In this document: positions 12,701 through 23,540 of the stretch, piece after piece
How the letters are laid out: each line of letters opens with the position of its first letter
How positions within the stretch are numbered: position 1 is the first letter of the stretch
Source of the DNA: Anseranas semipalmata
Lineage: Eukaryota; Chordata; Aves; Anseriformes; Anseranatidae
DNA length: 64,000 bases
Assembly: GCA_013399115.1 (NCBI GenBank)
Contig: VXAA01004003.1
Coordinates: 1 to 64,000, forward strand
Direction: 5' to 3'
Position numbers and translations under genes: made by a program
The notes under the pieces: generated by a model
Told to the model about the DNA's origin: nothing
The model's database searches: none
The model's input: only the letters and a program-made list of their open reading frames with translations

Positions 12701-15700
12701 GAAAACCAAGAAAATCATGAAAGTCAAAATCAAAGATAAGCTTTAATATTCAGCCCTGTGTTGTACATCTGATTAAATATTAATTCACAGCAGTGTGTTA
12801 GGTACTTACAGCCAAGCTCTCTTGACCCATTTGAAATGCACGGTCACGTATATGAACCTGGTATTTGAAAAAGGACAGCCCCATAGATTTTACTTAAATC
12901 TTTTCTACAGTTCTTGCTTAATTAGTGGCCTGACCCTGCCCTTATAAGTTGTTGACTTGATCACTGGTGTGGAGTTACGAAAACGCTACTGCAAGACAGA
13001 TGAGCAGGCTTTGAAAAATGCAGAGGCTTTCTGCAAATTTTTGGGGTATTTTTTTTTTTTGATCAAAAGACAAAAGGATGGCAAACAAATTCTGGTTTAT
13101 TCAAAGAATTTGGCTTTTTACTGCTAGCAACAGAGCTGCAGTACATATGGGAACATTGGGAATTGGTCTGCTTTCTAGCTAAAAAGAGGAAAAAAGAAAA
13201 AGCCACCGGATGGAGCAGCTTCCTGAACTACTTAGTGGGATATGATGTGGGAAAAGAAGCAGATAGCTCATAGTCCAAGATGGGGTGCTGAATTATCCAA
13301 ACCACAGCAACACACTTCAGTGTTCGCCTTTTGTCAGGGAGCTTGGTGAGAAGACTGTGCAGGTTAGAAGCGTTCTGCCTTTGCTTCTGCCCTTCAGCTT
13401 CTCAGGGGGTACATGGCATCCTTGACCACCGCCAACACTTCCACAAATAGTGGTGAATGATTCACTACTCTCAGCCTCTGCTTCAACCATCAAATAAAGT
13501 CAGCACTGGGATGAAGCCACCTTATCCCCATCCACAGCCATTCCTTCATTCCAAAGCCTTGTACTGAAATTTCCTGAGGATTTTTTTGCTTGTGAGAAAC
13601 TGTTAATAGCATTTCATTTGGTATCACTGCTTTGATCTCCCCACTTAAATACCACATTAATTCAGAGCTCCCCTGGGTGGATGAGTTCACAGTATTAGTT
13701 AACCTCTTCTGCTGGAAGTCTCAAATATGATTTAGAAATAATTCTGTGCATTGTGACAGAAACAAAAAATCATCATTAATTAAAAGTATAAATAAAAGGG
13801 ATTTCTATCATTAGATGAACCAGAATTCAGATGCCAGCTCTTTGCATTGCTTTTGCACAGCATTAAAGCAAATTTTCAATTTCTGCATGATCAGCCTAAC
13901 AAGTCTCCTTTCTGTTAAGAAACTAAAGACATTTTCCAGAATGACTGTGAGCAATAAGCTAACTGGATCCAGGAAATATTTAGATTTTGATACTTCTTTT
14001 GGGAATAGGAACTGAGCTGCAAAATTTGGGAACACCCAAATTTCATAACTCCTGTCAACTTGTGAATGGTTTAATACTACTTTAAACTCCCTTAAGCAGT
14101 CTTTCAAGGTGTTTTTGATTGGCTCCACAAAAGGATCAAGCTCAGGTTTTGCAAAGAACCTCTCAGCTGCCATGCACAGATGTCTGACTTCTCACCAAGA
14201 ATGTGCCTGTGGGTGCCTGACCACCTAAATCTTGGCAGTACTGAGCTGGCTGGAGCCTGAGCTTTCCACCTCTCTTCCCAACAACTGCTAGGTGTTCCCC
14301 AGCACAAGGGGAGGAACATGCTGACTTTACCACCTTGTGCCAGAAGAAGGCTTTTTGCTGGTGGTAGTGGTCACTTTTGTGTAACACTAAAGTCTACACT
14401 TTTTTTTTTTTTTTCTTAAATCTAATTACATTTTATGTTGTATTTCTAAGCTCCTGTCTGTAACCAGTCAACTGAATGCCACAATCACTCAGCCCCACAC
14501 TTGGTTCCATGCTCTTCCTTCTGCCCCCATGACTCTCGCCAGCCTGGTCCTGGGCAGGACTGAAGCTGCCATGGAGGCTGTGGGGTCAGTCCTGCGATCC
14601 TCTGACCCTGTCCGCAGGCTTGCAGGGCCCAGAGCCCACATCTCTGGTTTTGGGCTGAGTTCTGCAGGTGTTGGAGTGTTGTATGAAAGCAGTGAGCATC
14701 ACCACTGGACATAAGGCGCCATCTTACCACCATGCTGCTGTGGTGGGCTGAATCCCAAGTTAATTCCACTACTGATTGCCATCTCAAGGGAAAAACAAAC
14801 CCCTCTTTTGAATGGACAGGGCTGCCACCTGGAGGCACCCCAGTTTTCCTGCATGGTCAATGGAGTGAAGGAGGCACCTATGTGAGACCGACTGCAGAGA
14901 TGTCTGGCTGAGTTTTGTAGGGTGTTTACAGAGCCATGATGTGTGCGGCTGGTCACCTCCCTCTGCCGAGGTCAGGAGATGGCAATTTTGGCACCTACGT
15001 TAAGCAGAGGCTCTACACTAGAGGCCTTTCTGAGGCTGAGGGTTTCACTGGGGAGCAGGGTGGTTATTTCCTGCAAGGCTGAGCCAAAGCCTTCAGGGGG
15101 TTTCTTTCCAAGGCCCAGGTTCAAGTAGGACCCTACCTCCTGCCTTCCCATTGACCTAGTGCTCTAAATAAGCACTTTCATCTTCCCAGTGAGCACAGGC
15201 ACCTCACAAACTTTCTTAAAAGCACATCTTAAAACAACTTTTCTCTGGTCAGTACCAGCCTTGGACTTCTTCAGCGCCTGCTGGAAGCTGAGTCTCACCG
15301 AAGCCTCACCATTGCCCAACAGCACTGGGCTGCCACAAGGGCTGGCAATGAGCACAGCTGGGTTGCGACAGGGCTTGTGGCACTGCAGTGGGACGTCAGA
15401 GCTCACGCTGACCCACGTCCGACAGCATGACCAAGAGGAAGCAGCCTCAGAAACATTACATCGCTGCAGATTTCTTGAGAAGTCGGCGGCTAGGCAGAAA
15501 CAAGCGATGCAACCATCCCTGGATGGCTGACCTGTTTTCTCCAGCGCTGTGACCACAGTTTGGTCTTGGTCATTTTGCCGTGTGTAGGGAGGATGGATCC
15601 TGACACCATCCTGCCTTTTGGGCTGTGCCTTGCTCCACAGGTGGCACTTGGGGCGCTGTTTGTGAGGAGGTGCTCTGAGCACATAGAGGTGGAGTAGTCC

Positions 15701-17563
15701 ATCAGCCAGTGAGCAAACGAGCAGCCACTTTTCCATTTGCCCAAAGAGCAGATCTATTCCCTCACCCCCAAAATACTGGATGAGCAAAAGGTTTCCCGCA
15801 AACTTCATAACTAGCATGACTTGACATGGATTTATTTCCAGAGAAGAGGCTGTTTTAAACCATCTCCTCCTAGCCCAGCAGCAGGAAGTACTTCAGTAGG
15901 AAGCTTGGGATAGATCACCACAATATCAGCAAAAACAGAAAAAAAAACAGAAAAAGAAAAAAGATTTCTTTTCTAAATCTGCTTTAGTTTCATTATTTAA
16001 TAAAAGTTATGAAATTATGAAATTATGAAGGTTGTGAATTTTTAGGCAGCAGCAGTCCAGTAAATTTACTACATTGGCTATGGGACTCAATTCTGATTAT
16101 TTAACTCACAAAGAGCAAATCCTACCCTTTGTCTCACCTGCCCCTTGCCTTGCTCCTAGTTTTCTGTTGGCTCCAGTTTCATCAGGTTCTGTTGGCAACA
16201 CTTTACAAAAAGGGAAATTTGCCATCTCCCACTAGGTGGGTTTCCTCAGTTTGCCAAGGCTTGGCCTTCAGGTGCTCTGTGCTTTTGTGACCAAAGACTT
16301 CGTGTGGAGAAATGGAGCTGAACCCAAACCGACCAGCTTCCTGAGGCAATTTAAGAATCCAAACCCCAATCTTCATTTGAATATTCACGGCTTCATCTCT
16401 TCCTGCAGAAACAAAGACCTTACCGGGCAAAATTGCTCCCTGATGTCCCTTGAGCTGAAGTGCAGGGTGTTGAATCACAAGCTCAAAGCAGATGACAAAT
16501 GACCCCAATCTCGACCTCAGCTCAAGGTGACGGCATTTCTCCATCCCCTGGAAATGAAAGGCAGAACAGCATTGCACCACACAGCATTGAAGAGCTGGCT
16601 TGCCCACCAAGACATCTTTTTGAGCTGGTGCTTCGCTATCCTTTTAGCGCACATTCACACATGCACAGCTCTGCTAAGCAGTGATCTTACACTTAGCCTT
16701 CACAGAACAGTCCTTCCCTTCTGCCCCCCGTCCGAAGCAGCATTTCCAGTGCTGGTGCTGATGGTGCAGCTCCTGTTCAAGCACCCCTCCTCCCTCGCGT
16801 TGGTGCCATCACCGTGCCCCTCGTACCTGCGGCTGTCTGTCTGCATGCTACAGCAGAGCAAACCACTGCCGGCAGGATTTTGCCACCTTATGTTCACGGA
16901 CTGTTAATGTGCAAAAAACAATTTTCTCCCGTTTGTTTGAAAACATTCAGTGCCTTTTTTTTTTTTACATATAAATTTCATGTGATTTGTGGCTCACTCC
17001 TAACAATTCAGCTCCAGCGCCTTATCGGGGCTGGCTGTGCTCCCTGCATTGGTGAGTGCTGTCTTTGCAGCCAGGGTTTTGATGCTCATGCTAAAGGATG
17101 GCCAGTTTTAAATCCCCTTTCCATCTGTCCTGAAGATGGGCGATTAGGACTTCTTCCTCCGACAGCTGCTGGTAAAACTTGGTCATAGAGTCGGAGGCAC
17201 AAAAACATAAATGGGATGTAACATAGCCAGTATGCGGTGATTTCAAGTGCAAGTATCGAAAGAAACCTTATTCTGAAATGTATTTACTGAGTCCTTCTTT
17301 TAAAAGGAGTGAATATCTCCTTTCCTGTCAGGCAGGGGAGCTTTCACTCGGCACAGACCAGCAGCAGTCCTCCGAGTGGAAGTCAGAACATAAATGGTAA
17401 AATAATTCATGTTTCTCCATTTAAAATGGGCTAAAGATAAGAAAGTTACCCCTTGTTGCATCCATGTGGTAAAGACGGGTGCCCAGCCAGTATGGACCTG
17501 TACGTCCAATGGGCATTTGTGCTATTTAACTTGGGGTTATGGAGGTTCAGTCATTTGTCAGAA
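12701..17563. other. Intergenic, no recognised gene
   Basis: Contains the unrecognised ORF at 13811-14173 and a 217-codon minus-strand frame at 15164-15817 that matches no family I know. A T-run lies near 14400-14414. No transposon ends or splice-linked exons could be supported. Confidence 0.65.
13811..14173 (-). CDS. Unrecognised ORF, 120 codons, possibly chance
   Basis: An uninterrupted minus-strand frame in AT-rich sequence, from ATG to the TAA at 13811-13813. The composition looks protein-like (FFAKPELDPFVEPIKNTLKD, then hydrophobic and basic stretches), but I recognise no domain. It has no obvious promoter or splice partners. It might be a remnant of an old retroposed or transposon-derived sequence, but no repeat ends are visible. 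Confidence 0.12.
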   Translation of the reverse strand: MAAERFFAKPELDPFVEPIKNTLKDCLREFKVVLNHSQVDRSYEIWVFPNFAAQFLFPKEVSKSKYFLDPVSLLLTVILENVFSFLTERRLVRLIMQKLKICFNAVQKQCKELASEFWFI

Positions 17564-17865
17564 AATGAAGAAGGAAAGGAAATGAAGAAGGAAAGGAAAT
17601 GAAGAAGGAAAGGAAAGGAAAGGAAAGGAAAGGAAAGGAAAGGAAAGGAAAGGAAAGGAAAGGAAAGGAAAGGAAAGGAAAGGAAAGGAAAGGAAAGGAA
17701 AGNAGGAAAGGAAAGGAAAGGAAAGGAAAGGAAAGGAAAGGAAAGGAAAGGAAAGGAAAGGAAAGGAAAGGAAAGGAAAGGAAAGGAAAGGAAAGGAAAG
17801 GAAAGGAAAGGAAAGGAAAGGAAAGGAAAGGAAAGGAAAGGAAAGGAAAGGAAAGGAAAGGAAAG
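17564..17865 (+). repeat. (GGAAA)n pentanucleotide repeat seeded by a 17-bp tandem repeat
   Basis: About 300 bp of pure purine on the plus strand. It starts with three perfect copies of a 17-bp unit (aatgaagaaggaaagga at 17564, 17581 and 17598) and then becomes about 50 uninterrupted GGAAA units to 17865. One undetermined base at 17703 breaks the phase. Mirror-symmetric homopurine tracts of this kind can form triplex (H-DNA) and are hard to sequence. The long open frames through it on both strands (KERKG and FLSFP repeats) are artefacts of the repeat. Confidence 0.98.
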
Positions 17866-20800
17866 ATGTCATTTTATTCTTATCTCAGTTTGAGGGATGG
17901 AAAAGGCAACCTTTTAATAGCACACTCTCCCATAAGAGCTGTCAAAATATTACAGAGCAATTCTCAGCATCCATACAGTTTTCATCAGGAGAAAATTTCT
18001 TCATCCTTTCAACGCACCGTGAAAACCCTACCACTATGCAGATGCACTGCCCAGGCAAACTGTGACCCTTCAGCATTGTAATGATAGCCTTGGGAAGTAA
18101 AATGGCATGCTGGGGCTTCCCTTGGCGCGGTGCGGATTCCCTCAATAACTCACCTACAGATGGTGAAACCCAGCACTGGGGGGCAGGATATAATTTGTGC
18201 TTTATTTTACTGTGTTTGCAGTCTCTTTCTCTCTAAAGACTCTTTGGGTCAGGAACCAGCCTAAACATCTTCCCCTCGCTTCTTCTGCATGGATGCTCTT
18301 CTACAGCTGCCCAAGGCCCAGCAGCTTCCACCTCGCTTAAAACCTCCCATTTCTGCCCCAGCTTAGAGAGGAGTGAAGGTCTTCACTTTTTTGGAAAATA
18401 TGTTACCTGGCAGTTTTCCATCACTTGTAGCCCAGCTGTACCCAAAGGTGTCAGAAAAACCAGCGTGAGACTGCCCTGCCCAACCCGCACCAGGTTGTTG
18501 CCCTTGCTGCAGAGATGTCCCTCCTGAGGTTCACTGCTCCAGGCTTCAGCAGGAGGCAGGAAGAGATGTCCTCTCAGAAGGGAACTGGAGATCTGCCTGC
18601 GGAAGGGCAGCTGCACAAGCCTTCAGAGACTTTTCTTTTATTAAGTGACAAATCAAGATTTCTTTTCAACGCTGTCCTTATTTTAAAAAGAAGCTCCAGT
18701 GTAATTTCCATGCTAATCAGATGAAAGCTTGCAAAATACATTTCCTTCAAGATCTGGGGGCATGTATGAAGTTAAGTCCGGGTGACCTGTGACTTTGTCG
18801 GTGACACACACAATTTAAATCCACGCAAATGAAAACCTTGCCCATGCCGCAGGCACATTCTTTGCTTTTCCCATGCTGCTCGCAGGGAGCTGGAAATGTT
18901 TGATGAGTGAAGTCTCAGTGATGCATTTCAGCAATAATTCATATGCTATACATAATTTAGACACTCGCCGCAATCCCCCCGTAACACAAGCTGTACGGCG
19001 TGTACACACAAGGCCAGGCACTAGCTTTAAGGAGGCTCCAGGCACAATCCGCAGCAAGAATAAGTTTGATCCGTCTCCAATTTGCACCTGCCAGATCATG
19101 AAGGGAGCTAATTGGATTAAAATATTGTAATTATCATTTCATTTACGTGCGGTAAAACCTTAGGGAAACATTTTAAATAGCAGAAAATTTCAGGATGTAG
19201 CCTCTGAAGGCTGCTGCTTAAAACACAATGCTCTCACTCCTCCATTGCCTGAAACATTTTTTTTTTTTCCCTAGGAAGAGGCAACCTCGATGAGGGATGT
19301 GCATTTAACTGGTGTAGCACGCACACAACGCTGCTTGGCTGGGTCAGGTTATCGTAGTTATGTTTATCAGGGCTGCTTGGATGCCTTTTATATCAGCAGT
19401 GACTGTACCCAGCTCTTACAGGACTTGACCCAGGAGTCCAGAGGACAGCAAGGTGCAGGGCTAGCTATGAGTCCAGAGAAGGAAAGTCCCTTCTCTGGGC
19501 TGTAGGACCAGCCCTCACTTCTTCTCCATGGGCAGACAGTCCTGCACTGGGGCTGAGAAGCATCACGTCTTCTAGGAGGACATCCACAGCAGCATGGGAC
19601 ATCTGTCCTGGTGGCTGTCACCAAAGGGCAGGGAAACGACATGCACATGGTGCTGGGTAGTCACAGGGTTCATTTCAGAGACCGGTCAAGCAGAACACAA
19701 GAAAGGCCAAAAATAACCCAAACCAATGTCTCCTCACACCAAGCGGGTGCTTTGTAGGGGAGGTAACGCCCTCTTTGTAGTGCAGGGACGTGCTTGTCAG
19801 CTTTACAAGCCAAACTTGGGCTTTCCCAAGTCCTGCATCGGTTGAAGACCTCAGCCTGGCTCAGGTGTGAAGCAACCCCTATTAGCTGGGTGCTAAATGG
19901 CAAGGCCCCTGCCAGAAGATGTCTAATTAACTTCTGTATTCTTTCTGTGACACGGAGTTAAGAATAAAGCCGCAGCCATGATAAGAAATATCACATAATG
20001 TTGCTATGCTCTTGTTTTCGCAAAAGCCTTCTGGTCTGCTCTGGTTTCCTGTGGAGCTGGCACAGAGCTGCTGATCAAGACCAGCTTCAAGCCTCATTGC
20101 ATGGCCAGGCCTAAGCACGTAGACACGTTGTGTGCTCATTAAGAGCAGAAAGGTGGCAACAGGAGAGCAAATGTCATCCTCACAGAAAAGAAAATGAAAG
20201 GAAACTCCATTTAGGGGAGTGTATTAACCCTTTACATGAGGACACAAGGCTTTGGAAAGTCTAGTTTGCGATTCAGGCCATGCTCCCGTCAGCTGCCTCA
20301 GCACTTTGCATGAGCTTTGGCAGCCCGGAGCCTGCTGTTGACACACTTACCTGATCTCAAGGTTACGGTTTCTTTTTTGGAGCAGCCAACTGAATGCACA
20401 ATACATGGATCTGATGTTCAAAGGGCAAGCACCCCACCCAGTCTGGAAGCTGGAGACTTTAAGACATGTCCCCTTAGACAGGCAGAAATCAATGCCTGCT
20501 CGGCCATTAGTCATCCTGGAAACCTCCGCCTTGGTGAGTCAGCCCAGGAGCCTGGCATACCTGGCAAGCTGGAAGGGAAGCTGGCTTTGTTTTTTTCCAC
20601 CCCCCCCAAGTTTCTAACTTGAGCGGCACAGGCAGCAGTCAGCCTCCTTGGGAAATTGCCTGGCAGGGAACACGACATGAAATCGATTTCTGGTCTCGCT
20701 GAGTCACATCTAACGTGTCTAAAGAACATTTGGCTGTCAAGTTCCTCTCTCCAGAAACACAGCAAACAAAGAAGCAAGTCTCACTGAAGCAAGCTACCCG

Positions 20801-21891
20801 ATGAGCTTCTGTTAAATGTGCAAGACCAAGGGAAAGCCAAAAAAAAAAAAATAATGTAAAAAGTAGAATTTGCCATCTACCCACTTTTTGCTGGGACATC
20901 TCCAGGAAGGGCAGCACAGTGGCACACAGAAACACACAAACACAGGCAGTGTTGGTTCAGGCAAACACTGATCAGGAACGGCATTGCCATTCATGCAGTT
21001 CTCCAAGCTTCAACCTGGCTATGACAAGTCTAGTCAAGATTTCCATTCTCCACCTGGCCACCCTGGAAAATCATGGGATCTCACATTTCCAACAGGCATA
21101 GCCTCCTATGGACTGCAACAGAAAGCTAAACAGCACAGTTCTTGTTAACAGAACAACCACAACTGCTGTGGATGTATGCTACATATAGAGGTGTTTCAGG
21201 ATTGTGTCTGTTTAGCGTTGACTTCACTTGCCTTAGCCGAACAGCATGCAAGAAACTCAGCCTTCCCAGGTTTAAGCCACCAGCACACCTGTGTATGCAG
21301 TCAGAGCATCCTCCAGGGGGCTGGAGCATCCACACGACAGCAATCATTTTACATCCCTGCCAATTCTATGTCCTGCTTGGGCTACAAATACACATTTGGT
21401 ATTTCAAGTCTCCACACTTGAATGGTGTTGATATAAAATTGACTTTGCTACAAAAGACAAAGCAGGTCCATGGAAATAAAACTTTCAATACTTACTTGTT
21501 GAAGTCATGCTAATCGTGGTTTTAACCATTGTGTTTCTGTGAACCAAGGGATGTAACCTTTGCATTTTGGAGAGGAGAACAGCCCATCAGCACAACTGCT
21601 GCTTTAGTTTCCTTGAGACACAATAGCAAGTATCAATTTCTATAGTAGTGAAGCTTCCGATTGTCCAGCAGAGCTGCTCAGTTTAGCACCGAAGCATACA
21701 ACCAGCACACAAAACCCTGAAAAGGCTGAGAATCTCGACACCTCAGTGCTCTCCCAGCTCAGCTCATCATCACCGTGTTGGACCAGCCAGCAGCAGAACC
21801 GGCTGGGAACCACCATACAACTGACTCCCCCTGATGGTGGATGGCTGCAAAGCCAAGGGCTGTGAGACTTCAGTGCTGTGTTACTTTGGAG
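17866..21891. other. Intergenic, no recognised gene
   Basis: No gene or transposon is recognised. An AT-rich patch near 18890-19180, with gctaattgg and ttaatta-like cores, could be a conserved non-coding element, but there is no direct evidence. Confidence 0.7.
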
Positions 21892-22032
21892 ATCACAGAA
21901 TCACAGGATGGCCGAGGTGGGAGGGGACCTCTGGAGGTCATCTGGTCCAGCTCCCCCGCTCAAGTAGGGCCACCTAGAGCAGGTTGCCCAGGACCACGTC
22001 CAGGTAACTTTTGAAGATCTGCAAGGAGTTCT
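21892..22032 (-). mobile_element. CR1 retrotransposon fragment, 3' end, minus orientation
   Basis: The plus strand starts with the reverse complement of the CR1 3' terminal repeats (atcacagaatcacagga) and continues with the usual 'ggacctctggaggtcatctg' and 'gagcaggttgcccaggac' stretches. On the minus strand the final residues of the CR1 polyprotein (QIFKSYLDVVLGNLL) and their TAG stop at 21976-21974 are intact. The element is only about 140 bp and stops abruptly near 22032. The sequence beyond, with a GGT repeat at 22038-22053, is not recognisably CR1. Confidence 0.9.
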
Positions 22033-23019
22033 TCACTGGTGGTGGTGGTGGTCCCCTGGGCATCGCATTCAGAAGGACAAAATTGCAAGCTCTTAGCTGA
22101 GTTTTAAGCCATGATACTGTTTCCATCACTGCTGGCTGCAGAGAGCTCTGAGGCACTACCACAGCCCCTACCAGGACCAGGGGACCATTTATTCAGCAGA
22201 TGTGTAGATGATGGTCAGAGCTTTGTGCACGTTGCTTTGCTTCGTCAGTGACACAGACTTGAGTGCTGCACTGGCTGCCAAGGGACACTTGAAAAACTCT
22301 TTAAGCATCATCAAGTGTTCAGTAGTGTCCAGAAGGAGCCCAGCTCTTTTCTTTGTGCTGTAAAGTAGCTCAATATACATACATATGTGTGTGTGTGTAT
22401 TTGTGATCCTTTACTTAACAGTAAGACTTTCCCACCTCCTCTCCTTTGAGGGTATTGGGGCTGTCCCCAGCAGATGGCTTCCCCAGGGAGGTGCACCAGT
22501 GAAATGTGCCTTGCTCAGTGATGGGAATGGGGAAGAAGGTGGCCTGTGCCTGGGATTTGAAAAAGATATTCCTTAACGTAGGGAGGAAGACATGAGCAAG
22601 ACTCATCTCAGCCTCCTGCTGGGTATGCCCCAACTCCAAGCTGCGTCAGGTGCTTGATAATTCACAGGGAGAGACAAGCAGGAAGAAGAAAAAGTCTGAA
22701 GTCTGGTCAAGGGGACATAGATGACCAACCCTGGTCCCCTGTGCTTAGGAAAGGGCACAAACCTGATGAGACAGCCACTGTCTGCCACCCTGCAGAGGAA
22801 TTTCACTCGTGGTGTGAACTGTCTGCTTGAGTGCTGCGGAACGGATCGCTCAAGGTTAAATTGGATTAAACTGTTACAGCTCCGCTTTCCCACGTGTGGT
22901 TTAAATTTAAACGCTATAAATTTCATGGTGAGTTATTAAAACCTTCTTGGCAAGGAGAACTCATCTCTGAAGGAAAAAAAAAAAATGTTCTCCAAGTTTG
23001 CAAACCCATGGGGAGGCCT
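22033..23019. other. Intergenic, no recognised gene
   Basis: A short (GGT)n at 22038-22053 and a (TG)n at 22386-22399. Nothing else is recognised. Confidence 0.7.
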
Positions 23020-23540
23020 TATCGAGGGGCCGGGGAGCCTTCCAAGCGGAGGGCAAGGAAGAGCCGAGGCATTTCACCAGCGGCGTGCGGCAGTGGGAGC
23101 TCCGTGGAGCAGCCTGGCCCTGCTCTCCCAGGTTTTGTGGTCAGTGCCGCGGTCCCATGCGGCGTGCCTGGTGGCACAGACGCTCCTGGAGCAGAAGCCG
23201 AGCACCGCTCCGCACGGCACATCCGACGGGACATTCTCGGCTAGGCACATGGAAATTTTTGTGGATGCTTGTCGGCACCAGTTAACAAACAAGCGGCGCG
23301 GGAGGCCTTGAAAAGCCATTCTTCCGAGAAGGCCCGTCCTTTCGGTCTCAACATCCTTCGCTGCCGCCACACGGTGTCACACCAGCCCCGCCGCTGCTGT
23401 GCCGCGCTCCGTCACCGGCTGCTATTTATAGGGACAAACCAGCCATTTCCAGCCCCAGAACGGGACGAGGTGGCTGGGGACCGGGGGACGGGGATGGTGG
23501 CAGCAGGGAATGGGGAGAGGGGACGAGCGTGGGCTGTGTT
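23020..23540. promoter_or_regulatory. CpG-rich block with a minus-strand TATA box: orphan promoter candidate
   Basis: By hand count there are about 40 CpG in roughly 550 bp at about 60% GC, which gives an observed/expected ratio near 0.7 and meets usual CpG-island criteria in a window that is otherwise CpG-poor. On the minus strand a perfect TATAAATAG lies at 23430-23422, so a start near 23400 would be expected. Downstream on that strand an open frame with ATG at about 23321 runs to 23074, about 80 codons, with no recognised product. A G-rich stretch at 23476-23522 with six G runs lies just upstream of the TATA box and may form a quadruplex. No known gene is attached. The candidate is inferred from composition and motifs only. 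Confidence 0.4.
23422..23430 (-). promoter_or_regulatory. TATA-box match TATAAATAG
   Basis: Exact consensus match on the minus strand inside the CpG-rich block, with GC-rich sequence on both sides, unlike the chance TATA matches in the AT-rich half of the window. Confidence 0.4.

Noticed and set aside
17558..18081. Long open frames with KERKG and FLSFP repeats on both strands
   Set aside because: They are produced by the (GGAAA)n repeat, whose unit contains no stop in these frames. They are not genes.
21974..22162. Minus-strand frame ending in DVVLGNLL as a host gene
   Set aside because: The end is the CR1 polyprotein C-terminus. The upstream part is unrelated flanking sequence.
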